This document shows positions 24,193-33,922 of a DNA stretch of 40,185 bases, in pieces. The position numbers and the translations under genes are program-made. Source of the stretch: Cnuella takakiae (GTDB lineage Bacteria > Bacteroidota > Bacteroidia > Chitinophagales > Chitinophagaceae); the NCBI RefSeq assembly GCF_001953305.1, contig NZ_MTFE01000010.1, forward strand, positions 4,149,250-4,189,434, read 5' to 3'. Under the pieces are notes generated by a model. It was not told where the DNA came from and did not search any database. It saw nothing but the letters and a program-made list of their open reading frames with translations. Within the stretch, counting starts at the first letter, position 1, and each line of letters starts with the position of its first letter.

Positions 24193-25785
24193 TCAGCGCA
24201 CCACCCACGGGTTTTGATTGATATCATCCTTGCCGCCATATTGCGCAGCGAGTGCTGCATCGAGGTTGCTCCTGTTGGTAGTTGCTTCCGACACCGGGTA
24301 TTGAAAACGGCGGGGAATAACACCACTGTTGCCCGTTCCGGGTCCACCCTGTGCAAAGGCTGGCACGCCGGTTCTGCGGTAGTTGAAATAAGCTTCCCAA
24401 CCCGAGTTCTGGAAAAAGGCCAGGTACTTCTGGGAGAGAATTTTGTTTAAACCATCTGTTCCTGCGGCATACTTCACGGTGGGCTGGCTGTAATAATCAT
24501 CCCAGTTGAAATTAACTGTATACTGGTTGTAATCGGCTGCATTGGTCACCTGTCCGCCCGCCGTGAAAAAGTAAAGCGTGAGGTTGCCCGGCTGTACGCC
24601 CATCATTGCCTGTGCGGCTTTAATCCCCGACACATAGTAAGCTTCGGCATCACCACCGGCCCATCCCCTGTTCATGCCTTCGGCAATATTGAAGCATTGT
24701 TCCGGATACCCAACCTGGATGGTAGGTTCGGCAGTATAGGTGCTGTAATACCGCTTACGGTTGTAAAACGAATATTCACCCGGCAGGATACCGGCACCGT
24801 TGTTCACACCGGCCTTCGACGACATATCGGCAAGATCCTGCGCGGAAGAAGCACCCACAAAGGCTGCGTAATCGGTGGGCGCAATACCTGCCTTAATTTT
24901 GGCACCTGCGGGCTCCGCTACATAAAAAGTACGCGGGTCCCTGAGGGATGCCAGGGTATTAAGCAAAGTAGCCGCCATGTTGTACCGGGTGGCATCAAAA
25001 CCGAAGTTATCAGGGTTGGTGGGGTACTTGTTGAATTGGTTGTTGTACCGGTACTGCAGGTTGTCGTCGTTGCTGCCAAACAGGGGATATTTTGCGGGAT
25101 CGGCAAGTATTTGCGCAAACTGCTGTTTTACCTGCAGGTCTGCATCCTCATCCTTTTTACTCAGGGCCACCAGTACCCGCAGGCGGAGTGCGTTTACCGC
25201 CTTTTGCCACTTACTCAGATCGTTGTTGTAATAAATATCACCGCTCAGGTTTCTGTCGCCGGCTTTTACCAGGGCAGCAAGGTCGGTATTGGCGGCATCC
25301 AGCCATGCCAGCACCTGTTTGAAGATATCTTTCTGGCTATCGTATTTGGGTGCCAGGTTCTCGGTGCCTTTCAGGGCATCGTTCATGGGCAGGTCGCCCA
25401 GCTTCATGGTCATTTCGTAAAAGAAAAATGCACGGAAGAACTTGCCCAGGGCTGCATAGGCATTTTGTGCCGGCAACCCTATGCGTAGTGCTTCGGCTTC
25501 CATTTGCTGTACGTTCTTGAGCGTAGTATAATTCAACCCTGTAGCGGCCCAGTTGTACTCCTGGTTGCCATAGTAGTTGTAGTTGCAGGCAAAGAACTGG
25601 TTGTACCGCATCACATCGTTCCATGCGCCGCGGTAGAAATCGTTGGCTACGCCACTGAACACCAGTCCGGGGGTAACCTGCTTGGGCTGGTTGGGGTTGG
25701 CTTCGAGTGCATCAAACTTTTTACATCCTACAAGGGTGGCACTGAAGATTGCTGTGCCCAGGATGATCTTTTTGAAGGATTGCAT
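24193..25785 (-). CDS. SusD/RagB-family surface substrate-binding lipoprotein
   Basis: This 530-residue lipoprotein has a lipobox ending at C21 (TLVGC), followed by acidic and polar residues. It is a SusD-like protein of the SusD-like_2 type: the N-terminal NPNQPKQVTPGLVFSG and FYRGAWNDVMRYNQF blocks, TPR-like helices in the middle, and the typical end with FNYRRTGVPAF and IPRRFQYPVSEATTNRSN. It forms the lid over the SusC barrel and binds the substrate at the cell surface. I chose the ATG at 25785 because it starts the lipoprotein signal; a start at 25881 would add 32 non-signal residues. SusC lies 113 bp upstream. Its ligand is unknown; the neighbours suggest a phosphorus-containing compound instead of a glycan. 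Confidence 0.93.
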   Translation of the reverse strand: MQSFKKIILGTAIFSATLVGCKKFDALEANPNQPKQVTPGLVFSGVANDFYRGAWNDVMRYNQFFACNYNYYGNQEYNWAATGLNYTTLKNVQQMEAEALRIGLPAQNAYAALGKFFRAFFFYEMTMKLGDLPMNDALKGTENLAPKYDSQKDIFKQVLAWLDAANTDLAALVKAGDRNLSGDIYYNNDLSKWQKAVNALRLRVLVALSKKDEDADLQVKQQFAQILADPAKYPLFGSNDDNLQYRYNNQFNKYPTNPDNFGFDATRYNMAATLLNTLASLRDPRTFYVAEPAGAKIKAGIAPTDYAAFVGASSAQDLADMSSKAGVNNGAGILPGEYSFYNRKRYYSTYTAEPTIQVGYPEQCFNIAEGMNRGWAGGDAEAYYVSGIKAAQAMMGVQPGNLTLYFFTAGGQVTNAADYNQYTVNFNWDDYYSQPTVKYAAGTDGLNKILSQKYLAFFQNSGWEAYFNYRRTGVPAFAQGGPGTGNSGVIPRRFQYPVSEATTNRSNLDAALAAQYGGKDDINQNPWVVR

Positions 25786-25898
25786 ATACTTTGTTTTGGC
25801 CGGACTATCTCTATTTGTTCGGCCAGTTAATGATTGTTGTATTAATGGCAGTTCTGGTTGCGACCGAACTGTTCGGGCCACTTTAAGTAGCCTGATCC

Positions 25899-28800
25899 TT
25901 AAAATACCAGGTTCAGGTTCATACCAAAACGGCGGGTGGTAGGGGTTTGCAGGGTGGTGTACGCAGCCGCGCCGGGGTACTGGTCGAGGTCCAAGTCCTT
26001 GGCCTTGCTGAAGTACAACAGGTTGCGACCTACCACCGATACACTACCCGACTTGAATACACGGCCGCCAAACACGGTTGCGGGCAGGTTATAGGTCAGG
26101 GTCACTTCGCGCAGCTTGGCAAAGGTCTTGCTGATCAGGCTGGCTTCGTAGGTACCGTAGTAGCGGCTGATCCAATCCTGCAGGAAGGTTGCCGTTGTAT
26201 TGGGCGCATAACTCAGGTCTTTCAGGTTGGTAATGGCACCGGTAACGGGATCAAAGGCTAGCGGACCACTGGCAACCACGCCTTCACCTACCCAGGATTT
26301 ATTACCCAGGTAATCCTGGTAGCGGGCCTCCCCCATCTTTCCCTGTACGGTTTCGATGTTGCGGCCACCGCGGAAACTCTGGCGCTCGATCTGGTTCACG
26401 ATATTGCCACCCACACGGCCATCAAACTGGAAGGATAGGCCAAAGTTCTTCCACTGGAATTTGTTGTTTACACCCCACACCCAATCGGGGTTGCCGTAAC
26501 CCAGAAACTGTCCCTTGGGCAATACGATGGGCCTGCCGCCGGCATCGTTGATCAGCTGACCATCGGCTGTGCGGGCAAAGGCACTGGCGTAAATGGCATC
26601 TACCCTATCGCCTACCTGGATGAAGCGGTCCCCCTGGTTGTCGCCAATAAAATAGCTCGAAGGCAGGGAGTTCACACCGGGGTAAATAGAGGTGAGTGTT
26701 TCCTTGTAGGTGCTCCAGTTTAGCAGCACATCCCAGTTGAGCGCATTGCGGTCGCGGGCACGCAGCACGTTACCGGTAAGCGATGCCTCCCAACCCTTGC
26801 GCTGGGTTTCGATACCGTTTACAATGGCATTGTTATACCCCGTGGTTTGCGACACCTGACGGTTGAAGATGCCGGGACCATCGTTGTACACAAAATAGGT
26901 AAGGTCAAGCCCCAGGCGGTTGCGCATAAAGCGCATATCGATACCGCCCTCGTAGTTGGTGCGGCTGAAAGGCTGGAGTTCTTTATTGTTGAGGGTATTG
27001 GTATAATAAGCCGCCGGGCTGTTGTTGTACACCAAAGGGGTGGTATAGGCCGGTGAGTTCTCGTAGGTTGGCCCTTCGTACGAAGTCACATAAGGCGTAC
27101 CATAGCCAATGGGATAAGCTGCCGGTCCGCGGTTGGCAGCCGTCAAACCACCTTTTACGTTAGCCACCGACCCCTTTATTTTCAACATGCTGATAAAGGC
27201 GGGGAGCTTTACATAATCGGATACTACGCTGGACACCGATGCAGAAGGATAAAAGAAGCGGTTGTTGTTGGCGGGCAGCGTAGAGAGCTGGTCCTGGCGG
27301 CCAGTGAGCGAGAGGTTGATCCAGTTGCGGTAGCTGATATCCGCAAAAGCATAAAGGCTGTACACCCGCATGTCCGCGTCAAAGTTGTACACCTTCACGG
27401 GGTTGGCGCTGTTGCTGAAATTGTACACGTTGGGCACGTTCAGGTAGTCGGTGGTGGCAAAAGAAGAACGGTAGTTCCAGTTGCGGATATTGCCGCCAAC
27501 CGATGCGCGGATGTCCAGGCCGGGCATCAGCTTGCCATTGTTGGTATAACTCAGCAGGGCCTCGGTATTGTTTTCGAAAAGAGCGCGTTTGTCTTCGCGG
27601 TAGTCGCCCCTGCCCTCTTCCCTGCCGTAAGGGTGTGCCGAGAAGGGCATCTTTTCGTTGCGGAACACATCAAAGGTGGTAACCGAAGTACGGGCCATCA
27701 GCTCCAGGTTGTTGCGCAGCTTATAAGTCAGGTTAGCATAACCATAGATATCGTTTTTATAATGCCCACGGGTCCACTCATAACTCATAAAATATGGGTT
27801 GTGGTAGCGTTGGTATTCGGCATAGATGCTTTGCACGCCATCCTTGCCGGGCTGCCAGTAGTTGCGCATATCGCGCACATCCCAGTCGGCGCCACCCCAG
27901 ATGGTCATGTTGTAAATAATACTGTTGGGACCATACAACACATCGGGGAAGTTGTCGGTGTACTGGCGGTTGTAGTTGATATTGCTTTCAAACTTCAGCC
28001 GGTCGGTAAACCGGACGGTGTTGGCCAGGTTGAAAGAAGTGCTGTTCAGGTGGGTGTTGGGCACAATACCTTTCTGGTAAGTGTGCGAAACAGAAAAGCG
28101 GATATCACTGCGCTCGGTGCTGTTGCTCACGGCAATGTTGGTGGTGCTCAGCAATCCGGTTTGCAGGAAGCGCTTGAGGTTGTCCTTACCCCGTGCCATC
28201 CAGGGTGTAGCCTGCCGCACACCCGTTGCAGGGTCCACGGGGCTGTCGTACTGCGGGATCAGCTGGCCTTCAAACTTAGGCCCCCACACATCGTAGTCGC
28301 CGTCGTTCAATCCACCACCCCGGCCATCTACAAAAGAGTAGCGGCCGTGGTCGCCGGGGCCGTATTCATCCTGCACTTTGGGTATGGCCACAAAACCCCG
28401 CTCGGCCATCAGGCTGGTATTGAATTCTACGGTTGTGCCTTTGCGTGAGGATCCTTTCTTTGTATTGATGATGATGGCGCCGTTTTGCCCGCGGTAGCCA
28501 TAAAGGGCTGCGGCACTGGGCCCTTTTAGGATGGAAAAAGATTCAATATCATCGGGCGAGATATTCCAGGTATCGGAAGTGATGGGCACACCATCCACTA
28601 CAAACAGGGTTATGTTGGAACCACGTAGCAGCAGAGCGGGCGGACCCAGCAGTTCAGAGGAGATACCTACCGTAAGACCCGCCACTTTTCCCACCAAGCC
28701 ATTCAACGGGTTGGGTTCGCGAGCCTTAACCAGTTCCGATCCTTTTACCTCCTGAACCGAATAGCCAAGGCGCTTGGTCTCTTTTTTAATCCCAAGGGCG

Positions 28801-29126
28801 GTTACTACTACATCGTTCAGTTGCTTTACCGCCTGGCTGACTTCCAGGTTCAGCACTTCGCCGGCTACCGGAAAGCTGTTGCCTTCATAACCAATAGAAC
28901 TTACCAGTACCTGGTCGGAAGGTGCAGCATCAATGGTAAAAGATCCGTCGGCAGCGGTGGTGGTTACTTTACGGGTACCTTTCACCTGGATGGAAGCACC
29001 TGCAATGGGTTGTTTGGTTACTGCATCTACCAGTTTGCCTTTTACAGGGCCGTTCTGTGCCCACAAGGCAGCGGGTGCTGCAAGGGCCGCCAGCAACAGC
29101 AGCCGGTAGCAATTTTTACGCATCAT
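25899..29126 (-). CDS. SusC/RagA-family TonB-dependent outer-membrane transporter
   Basis: This 1075-residue protein has a signal peptide (cleavage near LWAQ, about residues 21-24) and a carboxypeptidase-regulatory-like domain (about 28-100, VKGKLVDAVTKQPIAGASI). A TonB-box-like segment follows (DVVVTALGIKKE, about 104-115), then the plug domain (LLRGSNITLFVVDGVPI and GPSAAALYGYRGQNGAIII) and a large beta-barrel ending in Phe. It pairs with the SusD protein to import a large or bulky substrate across the outer membrane using TonB energy. The absence of a nearby anti-sigma/sigma pair or hybrid two-component regulator is unusual for a polysaccharide locus. It is the first gene of a same-strand run that reaches the phosphonate enzymes. 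A TAnnTTTG element lies 24 bp before the start. Confidence 0.95.
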   Translation of the reverse strand: MMRKNCYRLLLLAALAAPAALWAQNGPVKGKLVDAVTKQPIAGASIQVKGTRKVTTTAADGSFTIDAAPSDQVLVSSIGYEGNSFPVAGEVLNLEVSQAVKQLNDVVVTALGIKKETKRLGYSVQEVKGSELVKAREPNPLNGLVGKVAGLTVGISSELLGPPALLLRGSNITLFVVDGVPITSDTWNISPDDIESFSILKGPSAAALYGYRGQNGAIIINTKKGSSRKGTTVEFNTSLMAERGFVAIPKVQDEYGPGDHGRYSFVDGRGGGLNDGDYDVWGPKFEGQLIPQYDSPVDPATGVRQATPWMARGKDNLKRFLQTGLLSTTNIAVSNSTERSDIRFSVSHTYQKGIVPNTHLNSTSFNLANTVRFTDRLKFESNINYNRQYTDNFPDVLYGPNSIIYNMTIWGGADWDVRDMRNYWQPGKDGVQSIYAEYQRYHNPYFMSYEWTRGHYKNDIYGYANLTYKLRNNLELMARTSVTTFDVFRNEKMPFSAHPYGREEGRGDYREDKRALFENNTEALLSYTNNGKLMPGLDIRASVGGNIRNWNYRSSFATTDYLNVPNVYNFSNSANPVKVYNFDADMRVYSLYAFADISYRNWINLSLTGRQDQLSTLPANNNRFFYPSASVSSVVSDYVKLPAFISMLKIKGSVANVKGGLTAANRGPAAYPIGYGTPYVTSYEGPTYENSPAYTTPLVYNNSPAAYYTNTLNNKELQPFSRTNYEGGIDMRFMRNRLGLDLTYFVYNDGPGIFNRQVSQTTGYNNAIVNGIETQRKGWEASLTGNVLRARDRNALNWDVLLNWSTYKETLTSIYPGVNSLPSSYFIGDNQGDRFIQVGDRVDAIYASAFARTADGQLINDAGGRPIVLPKGQFLGYGNPDWVWGVNNKFQWKNFGLSFQFDGRVGGNIVNQIERQSFRGGRNIETVQGKMGEARYQDYLGNKSWVGEGVVASGPLAFDPVTGAITNLKDLSYAPNTTATFLQDWISRYYGTYEASLISKTFAKLREVTLTYNLPATVFGGRVFKSGSVSVVGRNLLYFSKAKDLDLDQYPGAAAYTTLQTPTTRRFGMNLNLVF

Positions 29127-29149
29127 AAAACAGGGTGTTATGTATGCGT

Positions 29150-29157
29150 CAAAACTA
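29150..29157 (-). promoter_or_regulatory. Bacteroidota -7 element upstream of susC
   Basis: On the minus strand this reads TAGTTTTG, an exact match to TAnnTTTG, 23 bp before the susC start codon. No clear TTTG is found at the -33 position. Confidence 0.4.
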
Positions 29158-29252
29158 TCCGGGCAGTGTTACGGCGATATTGCCGGATGGTTAGGGAAAG
29201 GTTATGTTAATGGAAACTAAATGTTATGGATCCTTTACTGGTAAAAATTCTC

Positions 29253-30509
29253 CTATTTTTTTCCGGGAAATAAAACACCGGCAGGCACCACCCAGCAGCC
29301 CACACTATTGTATTTGCCCGCAACAACCACTTTTCCATAGGGCTGCATTACCGGGACGGGCAAGGAAATTTTCTGTTTTGCAGCAGCAACTTTTGCCAGC
29401 AGCCGGTATTTGTCGGTGCCACCTTTCCGGTGTTCGTCAGCAGGCGCATACCATATTGCTACCACTTCTTCCGGGTTGATGGCTTGCCACCTTACCACCA
29501 GTGAGTCGCCTTCCCGTGCTGCACCAGGTTGTGCAACTGAAAGAGGCCCGGACAGGGCTATACCGTCCAACTCGTAGCTAACGGCCTTGGGCAAGCGCAG
29601 CTGCATGTGGCGGGCAAGGGTTGGATAGATGTCCACCACTGCGGGCAATCCTACCGTAGCAGTATTTGCCAGCTTTTTATTACTGACGATCCAGGTACTG
29701 CGTTCCCGGCTGCTTTGCCCGCCATGGTGTTTTCCTGTTGCACTGTCCCTGCCATGGTCGGTGGTGATTACCAGCATCCAGTCTTCCCCATACTTCTTTG
29801 CCCTTGCTGCAATTGCCGCATCCAGCAGGCCTATCTGCCGGTCGAGGTAAGTGATGGCCTGTTCCATCTGTGGGCTATCGCCCCAGCGGTGGCCCATGTC
29901 ATCGGTATACTCGAGGTATACCCAGGAAAGGTCGGGCCCATGAGCAGCGATGGTAGCCGCTACATCGGCCACTACTTTTTCGTCTATCTGATGGATAAAG
30001 TTGCGTTCCTTATCGTGTGGGTACCGGATGGTGTCCAGTTCATACCCATCCGACACATAATCAAACTGCAGCCCTTTGGTTTGGGGCAGCCCCGCACCAG
30101 CCAGCTTAGTCCGGTTATCTGTCCAGGTAGAAAAAAGGGCAATGCTTTTTTGCGGGTATGCATCTTTGAATACCCGGAAGATGGTTGGATAGCTATAGTT
30201 GGGTGAGTCGATGTTATTGTCCCACACATTGTGCTTATGGGCCCAGGTACCCGTCAGCAGGCTGTTGTAGCCCACGGCAGAAATGGTGGGCGACTGCGTG
30301 TAACCATCCTTTTGGCCGCCCACATAGGCCCGGGTATAAGTACCCTGTGCTGCTATGCGCTTCAGCGTTGGCGCCGGGTGCCGCTCCAGCATATCGGCGG
30401 CAATACCATCGGCAATGATAAAAAGGGCTTTTGGCTTTTGCTGGGCCTGTAACAAAAAAGGCAAGCACAGCAAAAGCAATATCCTGCCAGCAAGGGAAAT
30501 GTGGAACAT
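29253..30509 (-). CDS. Second secreted alkaline-phosphatase-superfamily enzyme
   Basis: This 418-residue protein has a signal peptide (hydrophobic run, cleavage near LLQAQ, about residues 16-20). It has the nucleotide pyrophosphatase / phosphodiesterase fold: metal Asp in [11 protein letters not shown], a Thr/Ser nucleophile in [35 protein letters not shown] and KHHGGQSS. It differs clearly in sequence from the enzyme at 23052, so it is not a recent duplicate. A C-terminal region of about 110 residues after [12 protein letters not shown] looks like an added beta domain. It lies 126 bp upstream of susC on the same strand and could release phosphate or a head group from an ester at the cell surface. 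I chose the ATG at 30509 because it begins the signal peptide. Confidence 0.85.
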   Translation of the reverse strand: MFHISLAGRILLLLCLPFLLQAQQKPKALFIIADGIAADMLERHPAPTLKRIAAQGTYTRAYVGGQKDGYTQSPTISAVGYNSLLTGTWAHKHNVWDNNIDSPNYSYPTIFRVFKDAYPQKSIALFSTWTDNRTKLAGAGLPQTKGLQFDYVSDGYELDTIRYPHDKERNFIHQIDEKVVADVAATIAAHGPDLSWVYLEYTDDMGHRWGDSPQMEQAITYLDRQIGLLDAAIAARAKKYGEDWMLVITTDHGRDSATGKHHGGQSSRERSTWIVSNKKLANTATVGLPAVVDIYPTLARHMQLRLPKAVSYELDGIALSGPLSVAQPGAAREGDSLVVRWQAINPEEVVAIWYAPADEHRKGGTDKYRLLAKVAAAKQKISLPVPVMQPYGKVVVAGKYNSVGCWVVPAGVLFPGKK

Positions 30510-30697
30510 AGCGGGAAAGGGCATTTCCAAAAATAACAAGTCCCCAAAGGCCACCAAGAGCGGGCGCATTTCTTTTTCATTAAGGTTTGGGATTGGTCGG
30601 CAAGGTCAATCCCATTTACAATATGATCCCGCCACCTAACAACCATCATTTTGAATAGCACAAACTTTGTTAGTTTAGCCCCATTTCCCAGCCATAC

Positions 30698-32629
30698 ATG
30701 AACATTTCCCAGATACCCGGCTCTGATCCACTGCCCAATACAACAGATATATTGCTGCAGGCTTTACAACAAGCAGCAGTGCCGGTTATATTTTTTTATG
30801 CCCACAATGCAATTTGCGGCTTTGCCAGCGATGGCTGGCGCCAAAAGATCTGTGCTGCGGCAAGGGAAGGCGCACCTGCCGAGGACTGCTTTCCGGTAGC
30901 GGCCCGGTCCTTACTCGCTACGCTTATGCAGGATGCACAGCGGCAAGGCCAAAGCCGCAGCCCCATGTTTGGCGGCACTGAAGCCGGCAAATACTGGCGG
31001 TTGGATTGCAACTTCCACGCACAACCTACCCATGCGGGGTTCCTGGTATGGGCAAGCGATTGCACAGAAGCGTTTCTGGAGCACACACAGGCGGGCATAC
31101 TGCAGGAGAAGATGTCCCTCCTGGAACATGTGCTCCACAATATGGAAGAAGGCGTTTCCATAAGCGATGGCTCCGGTCATATTATTTATACCAATAAAGC
31201 CGAAGACCAGATGTTTGGGTACGAACCCGGCGGGTTGTACGGCCAACATGTTTCGGTACAAAATGCCTATGGCCAAGACGAGAATGCAGCCATCGTTGCA
31301 CAGGTGATGGAGGTGATTCGCAGCCAGGGCTTCTGGTCGGGTGAATGGCACAACCGCCGAAAGGACAGAACTCCTTTTTATACCTACGCACATATTACAG
31401 CCTCCGGCGAGGGCGAAAATTTTCGGTTTATTTGCGTGCAGCGCGATATCACCCGGGAAAAAGAAACAATGGAAGCCCTGCAACAGGAAACCAAGCTGAA
31501 ACAAACCATTACCGATAATGCCACGGCCACCCTGTTTATGATGAATGCCGAAGGCTATTGCACTTTTATGAACCCAGCAGGCGAGCAGATGTTTGGCTTT
31601 AGCCAGGAAGAGATCCGATCCAAGCCCCTGCACTACCTGGTACACCACCACCGCCCCGACGGTTCTTTTTACCCCATGCAGGAATGCCCCATCGACCGGG
31701 CCCTGCCCGAAAACTATGATGTGCGTGCACATGAAGACCTGTTCTTCCGCAAAGATGGCAGTACGTTGCGGGTAAGCTGCGCTGCCAGCCCCATTTTTGA
31801 AAATGGCGTACCCGTGTCAACGGTAATTGAAGTAAGGGATATTACCCGCGAAAAGGAAGCCCAGGAACGATTGCGCCGCAGCGCGGAAGAACTGGAGATA
31901 AAGGTGCGGGAACGTACTTCGGAACTGGAAGTGGCCAACGAACAACTCACGCAGTTTGCCTATGCCGCCTCACACGATTTGCAGGAGCCCTTGCGAAAGA
32001 TCCACTTCTTTTCCGACCGGCTGAAGCAAACCCTGGGCGACCAGCTGCCACCGTCCGAACGGGCCATGTTCGATCGAATGGAAAATGCCACCCAGCGCAT
32101 GCGCACCCTGATCGATGACCTGCTCAGCTACTCCCATACCAGCCTGGGCACAACGGCTTTTGAAACGGTGGACCTCAATGTGCTGCTGAATGAAGTACTG
32201 GAAGATATGGAAGCCACCATTGCCGAAACGGAAGCACGGATTGAAAAGGAGCCCCTACCGATAGTGCAGGGCAACGCGAGGCAATTGCGGCAACTGTTGC
32301 AAAACCTGCTGAGCAATGGCATCAAATACGCCAAACCCGAAAGCAGGCCCGAGCTGTGGATCAGTGCACGGGAACTGGGCGCAACCCAAAACGGCACCTA
32401 CGAAATAAAAGTGCGTGACAACGGTATTGGCTTTGAGCAGGGCGATGCCGACCGCATCTTTCATGTGTTTCAACGGCTGCATGGCAGAAGCGAATATGCA
32501 GGCACGGGCATCGGGCTGGCCATTGTGCGCAAGGTGGCCGAGAACCACGGCGGCAACATCACCGCTCACAGTCAGCCCGGACTGGGCGCAACATTTACCC
32601 TCAGCCTGCCCCGGCAGCCCTTGGATTAG
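30698..32629 (+). CDS. PAS-domain sensor histidine kinase
   Basis: This 643-residue protein has no membrane segment, so it is cytosolic. It carries a divergent N-terminal PAS-like region (about 20-130), two clearer PAS/PAC units (about 150-260 and 270-390, each ending in a DITREKE motif), a coiled coil, and a HisKA domain with H426 in AASHDLQEPLRKI. An HATPase_c domain follows, with LLSNGIKYA, DNGIGFEQ and GTGIGLAIV boxes. The HisKA/HATPase half resembles the receiver-kinase at 3331. No receiver gene is adjacent, so it is an orphan kinase. It is divergently transcribed from the phosphatase/SusCD genes with 188 bp between the start codons, so a regulatory link is possible but unproven. A strong terminator follows. 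Confidence 0.93.
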   Translation: MNISQIPGSDPLPNTTDILLQALQQAAVPVIFFYAHNAICGFASDGWRQKICAAAREGAPAEDCFPVAARSLLATLMQDAQRQGQSRSPMFGGTEAGKYWRLDCNFHAQPTHAGFLVWASDCTEAFLEHTQAGILQEKMSLLEHVLHNMEEGVSISDGSGHIIYTNKAEDQMFGYEPGGLYGQHVSVQNAYGQDENAAIVAQVMEVIRSQGFWSGEWHNRRKDRTPFYTYAHITASGEGENFRFICVQRDITREKETMEALQQETKLKQTITDNATATLFMMNAEGYCTFMNPAGEQMFGFSQEEIRSKPLHYLVHHHRPDGSFYPMQECPIDRALPENYDVRAHEDLFFRKDGSTLRVSCAASPIFENGVPVSTVIEVRDITREKEAQERLRRSAEELEIKVRERTSELEVANEQLTQFAYAASHDLQEPLRKIHFFSDRLKQTLGDQLPPSERAMFDRMENATQRMRTLIDDLLSYSHTSLGTTAFETVDLNVLLNEVLEDMEATIAETEARIEKEPLPIVQGNARQLRQLLQNLLSNGIKYAKPESRPELWISARELGATQNGTYEIKVRDNGIGFEQGDADRIFHVFQRLHGRSEYAGTGIGLAIVRKVAENHGGNITAHSQPGLGATFTLSLPRQPLD

Positions 32630-32651
32630 GCGCTTTTTGGGAAACAATAGC

Positions 32652-32681
32652 AAACCACCTGTAACAGGTGGTTTATTTTTT
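32652..32681 (+). terminator. Intrinsic terminator
   Basis: An 11-bp perfect stem (AAACCACCTGT with ACAGGTGGTTT, 32652-32674) is followed by ATTTTTT. It ends the PAS kinase transcript. Confidence 0.88.
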
Positions 32682-32753
32682 GCCGGTATCTTTTGGCACC
32701 ATGGATAAATAATCCACCGGAACCTTTAAACAATCAACTTTTAATTCGGCATT

Positions 32754-33125
32754 ATGGCAACCATTAATATCAGCGCCCAGGACTTTAAAGAGAAAATCTT
32801 CAACTACGAAACTTCGGAAGAGTGGCAGTACCTGGGACAGCGCCCTGCTATCATCGACTTTTACGCAGACTGGTGCGGTCCCTGCAAGGCCGTGGCACCG
32901 GTGCTGGAAGAACTGGCGGAACAATACCAGGGACAGGTGGATATTTATAAAATTGACACAGACAAAGAGCAGGAGCTTTCAGCCCTTTTTGGCATCCAGA
33001 GCATTCCTACTTTTCTTTTTATTCCCCTGCAGGGCAGCCCCATGTTGCAACGCGGTGCATTGCCCAAAAATGCTTTTCAACAGGTAATTGACCAGCGGCT
33101 GTTGCAGACTGAAGAAAAAGCTTAG
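32754..33125 (+). CDS. Thioredoxin
   Basis: This 123-residue thioredoxin-fold protein has the redox motif WCGPC in FYADWCGPCKAVAP (about residues 36-49), the cis-Pro in IQSIPTFLF, and no signal peptide, so it acts in the cytosol as a disulfide reductase. It has a slightly longer N-terminus than E. coli TrxA, with an insertion before the first central strand (YETSEEWQYLGQ). It is a single gene between two terminator-like hairpins. A near-consensus TATCTTTTG lies about 60 bp upstream. The role appears to be general redox maintenance, and its neighbours do not narrow it. Confidence 0.9.
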   Translation: MATINISAQDFKEKIFNYETSEEWQYLGQRPAIIDFYADWCGPCKAVAPVLEELAEQYQGQVDIYKIDTDKEQELSALFGIQSIPTFLFIPLQGSPMLQRGALPKNAFQQVIDQRLLQTEEKA

Positions 33126-33126
33126 T

Positions 33127-33194
33127 AGACGATGGACCATGGACGATGGGTTGTGGTCTATCTTCCATCGTCTATCGTCCATCAACCATCGTCC
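33127..33194. repeat. GATGG-rich inverted repeat between convergent genes
   Basis: GACGATGG and GGACGATGGG on the left face CCATCGTC, TCGTCCATC and CCATCGTCC on the right, forming an imperfect hairpin that can be read on both strands. It fills the whole gap between the thioredoxin stop and the glpF stop and probably serves as a shared terminator. The composition suggests a dispersed repeat and not ordinary intergenic DNA. Confidence 0.6.
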
Positions 33195-33922
33195 TAATTC
33201 AACATCAGGAACAGCAGGGCTGCCAGCACGGCACCGATCACGGGCCCTATCACAGGCACCCAGGCGTAGGCCCAGTTGGAGGAACCCTTACCCCGGATGG
33301 GCAAAACACTGTGTGCCAGCCGGGGACCCAAGTCGCGTACAGGGTTGATGGCATAACCCGTGGTACCGCCCAGCGAAAGACCTATGGACCATACCAAGAA
33401 CGCAACCGGCAGGGCACCCAGCGACCCCAAACCGATGGGTGTTTTCTCCGGACCTAATTCGGCACTTGAAAAATAAAAAACCACGAACACCAGCACAAAA
33501 GTGCCGACGATTTCGCTCAGCAGGTTGAAAGTGCGGTGCCTGATGGCGGGTGCCGTACAAAAACAGGCCAGTTGCGTGTCGGGTTCGGTGGTATGGTTGA
33601 AGTGCTGGTAATAAACCCCGTACACCACCAGCGCACCGATGATGGAGCCCAGCAATTGCGCCACAACGTAAGCAGCCACACCGCTCCAGGCAAACTTGCC
33701 TGCAATGGCCAAACCAATGGTTACCGCCGGGTTGAGGTGCGCCCCGCTAAATGGCGTGGCGATTACCACCCCGGTAAAAACAGCCAGTGCCCACCCCGTG
33801 GTGATCACCATCCAGCCGCCGTTAAAACCTTTAGTGCCTTTCAAAATACAATTGGCAACCACGCCGTTGCCCAGGATAATGAGGATAGCGGTACCGATTA
33901 GTTCTGCTGTAAAAGGAGACAT
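33194..33922 (-). CDS. glpF: Glycerol facilitator (MIP/aquaglyceroporin)
   Basis: This 242-residue protein with six membrane helices and two half-helices is a major intrinsic protein. The first pore motif is NPA in GAHLNPAVT. The second is NPV in INPVRDLGPR instead of NPA, with the Arg of the selectivity filter retained and the following Asp that marks glycerol-type channels also present. It should let glycerol diffuse across the inner membrane. It lies 142 bp downstream of glpK on the same strand, so the two probably form a glycerol uptake and trapping unit. The gap contains two copies of TAATGTGCTGATG (33925-33937 and 33941-33953). Confidence 0.93.
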   Translation of the reverse strand: MSPFTAELIGTAILIILGNGVVANCILKGTKGFNGGWMVITTGWALAVFTGVVIATPFSGAHLNPAVTIGLAIAGKFAWSGVAAYVVAQLLGSIIGALVVYGVYYQHFNHTTEPDTQLACFCTAPAIRHRTFNLLSEIVGTFVLVFVVFYFSSAELGPEKTPIGLGSLGALPVAFLVWSIGLSLGGTTGYAINPVRDLGPRLAHSVLPIRGKGSSNWAYAWVPVIGPVIGAVLAALLFLMLN

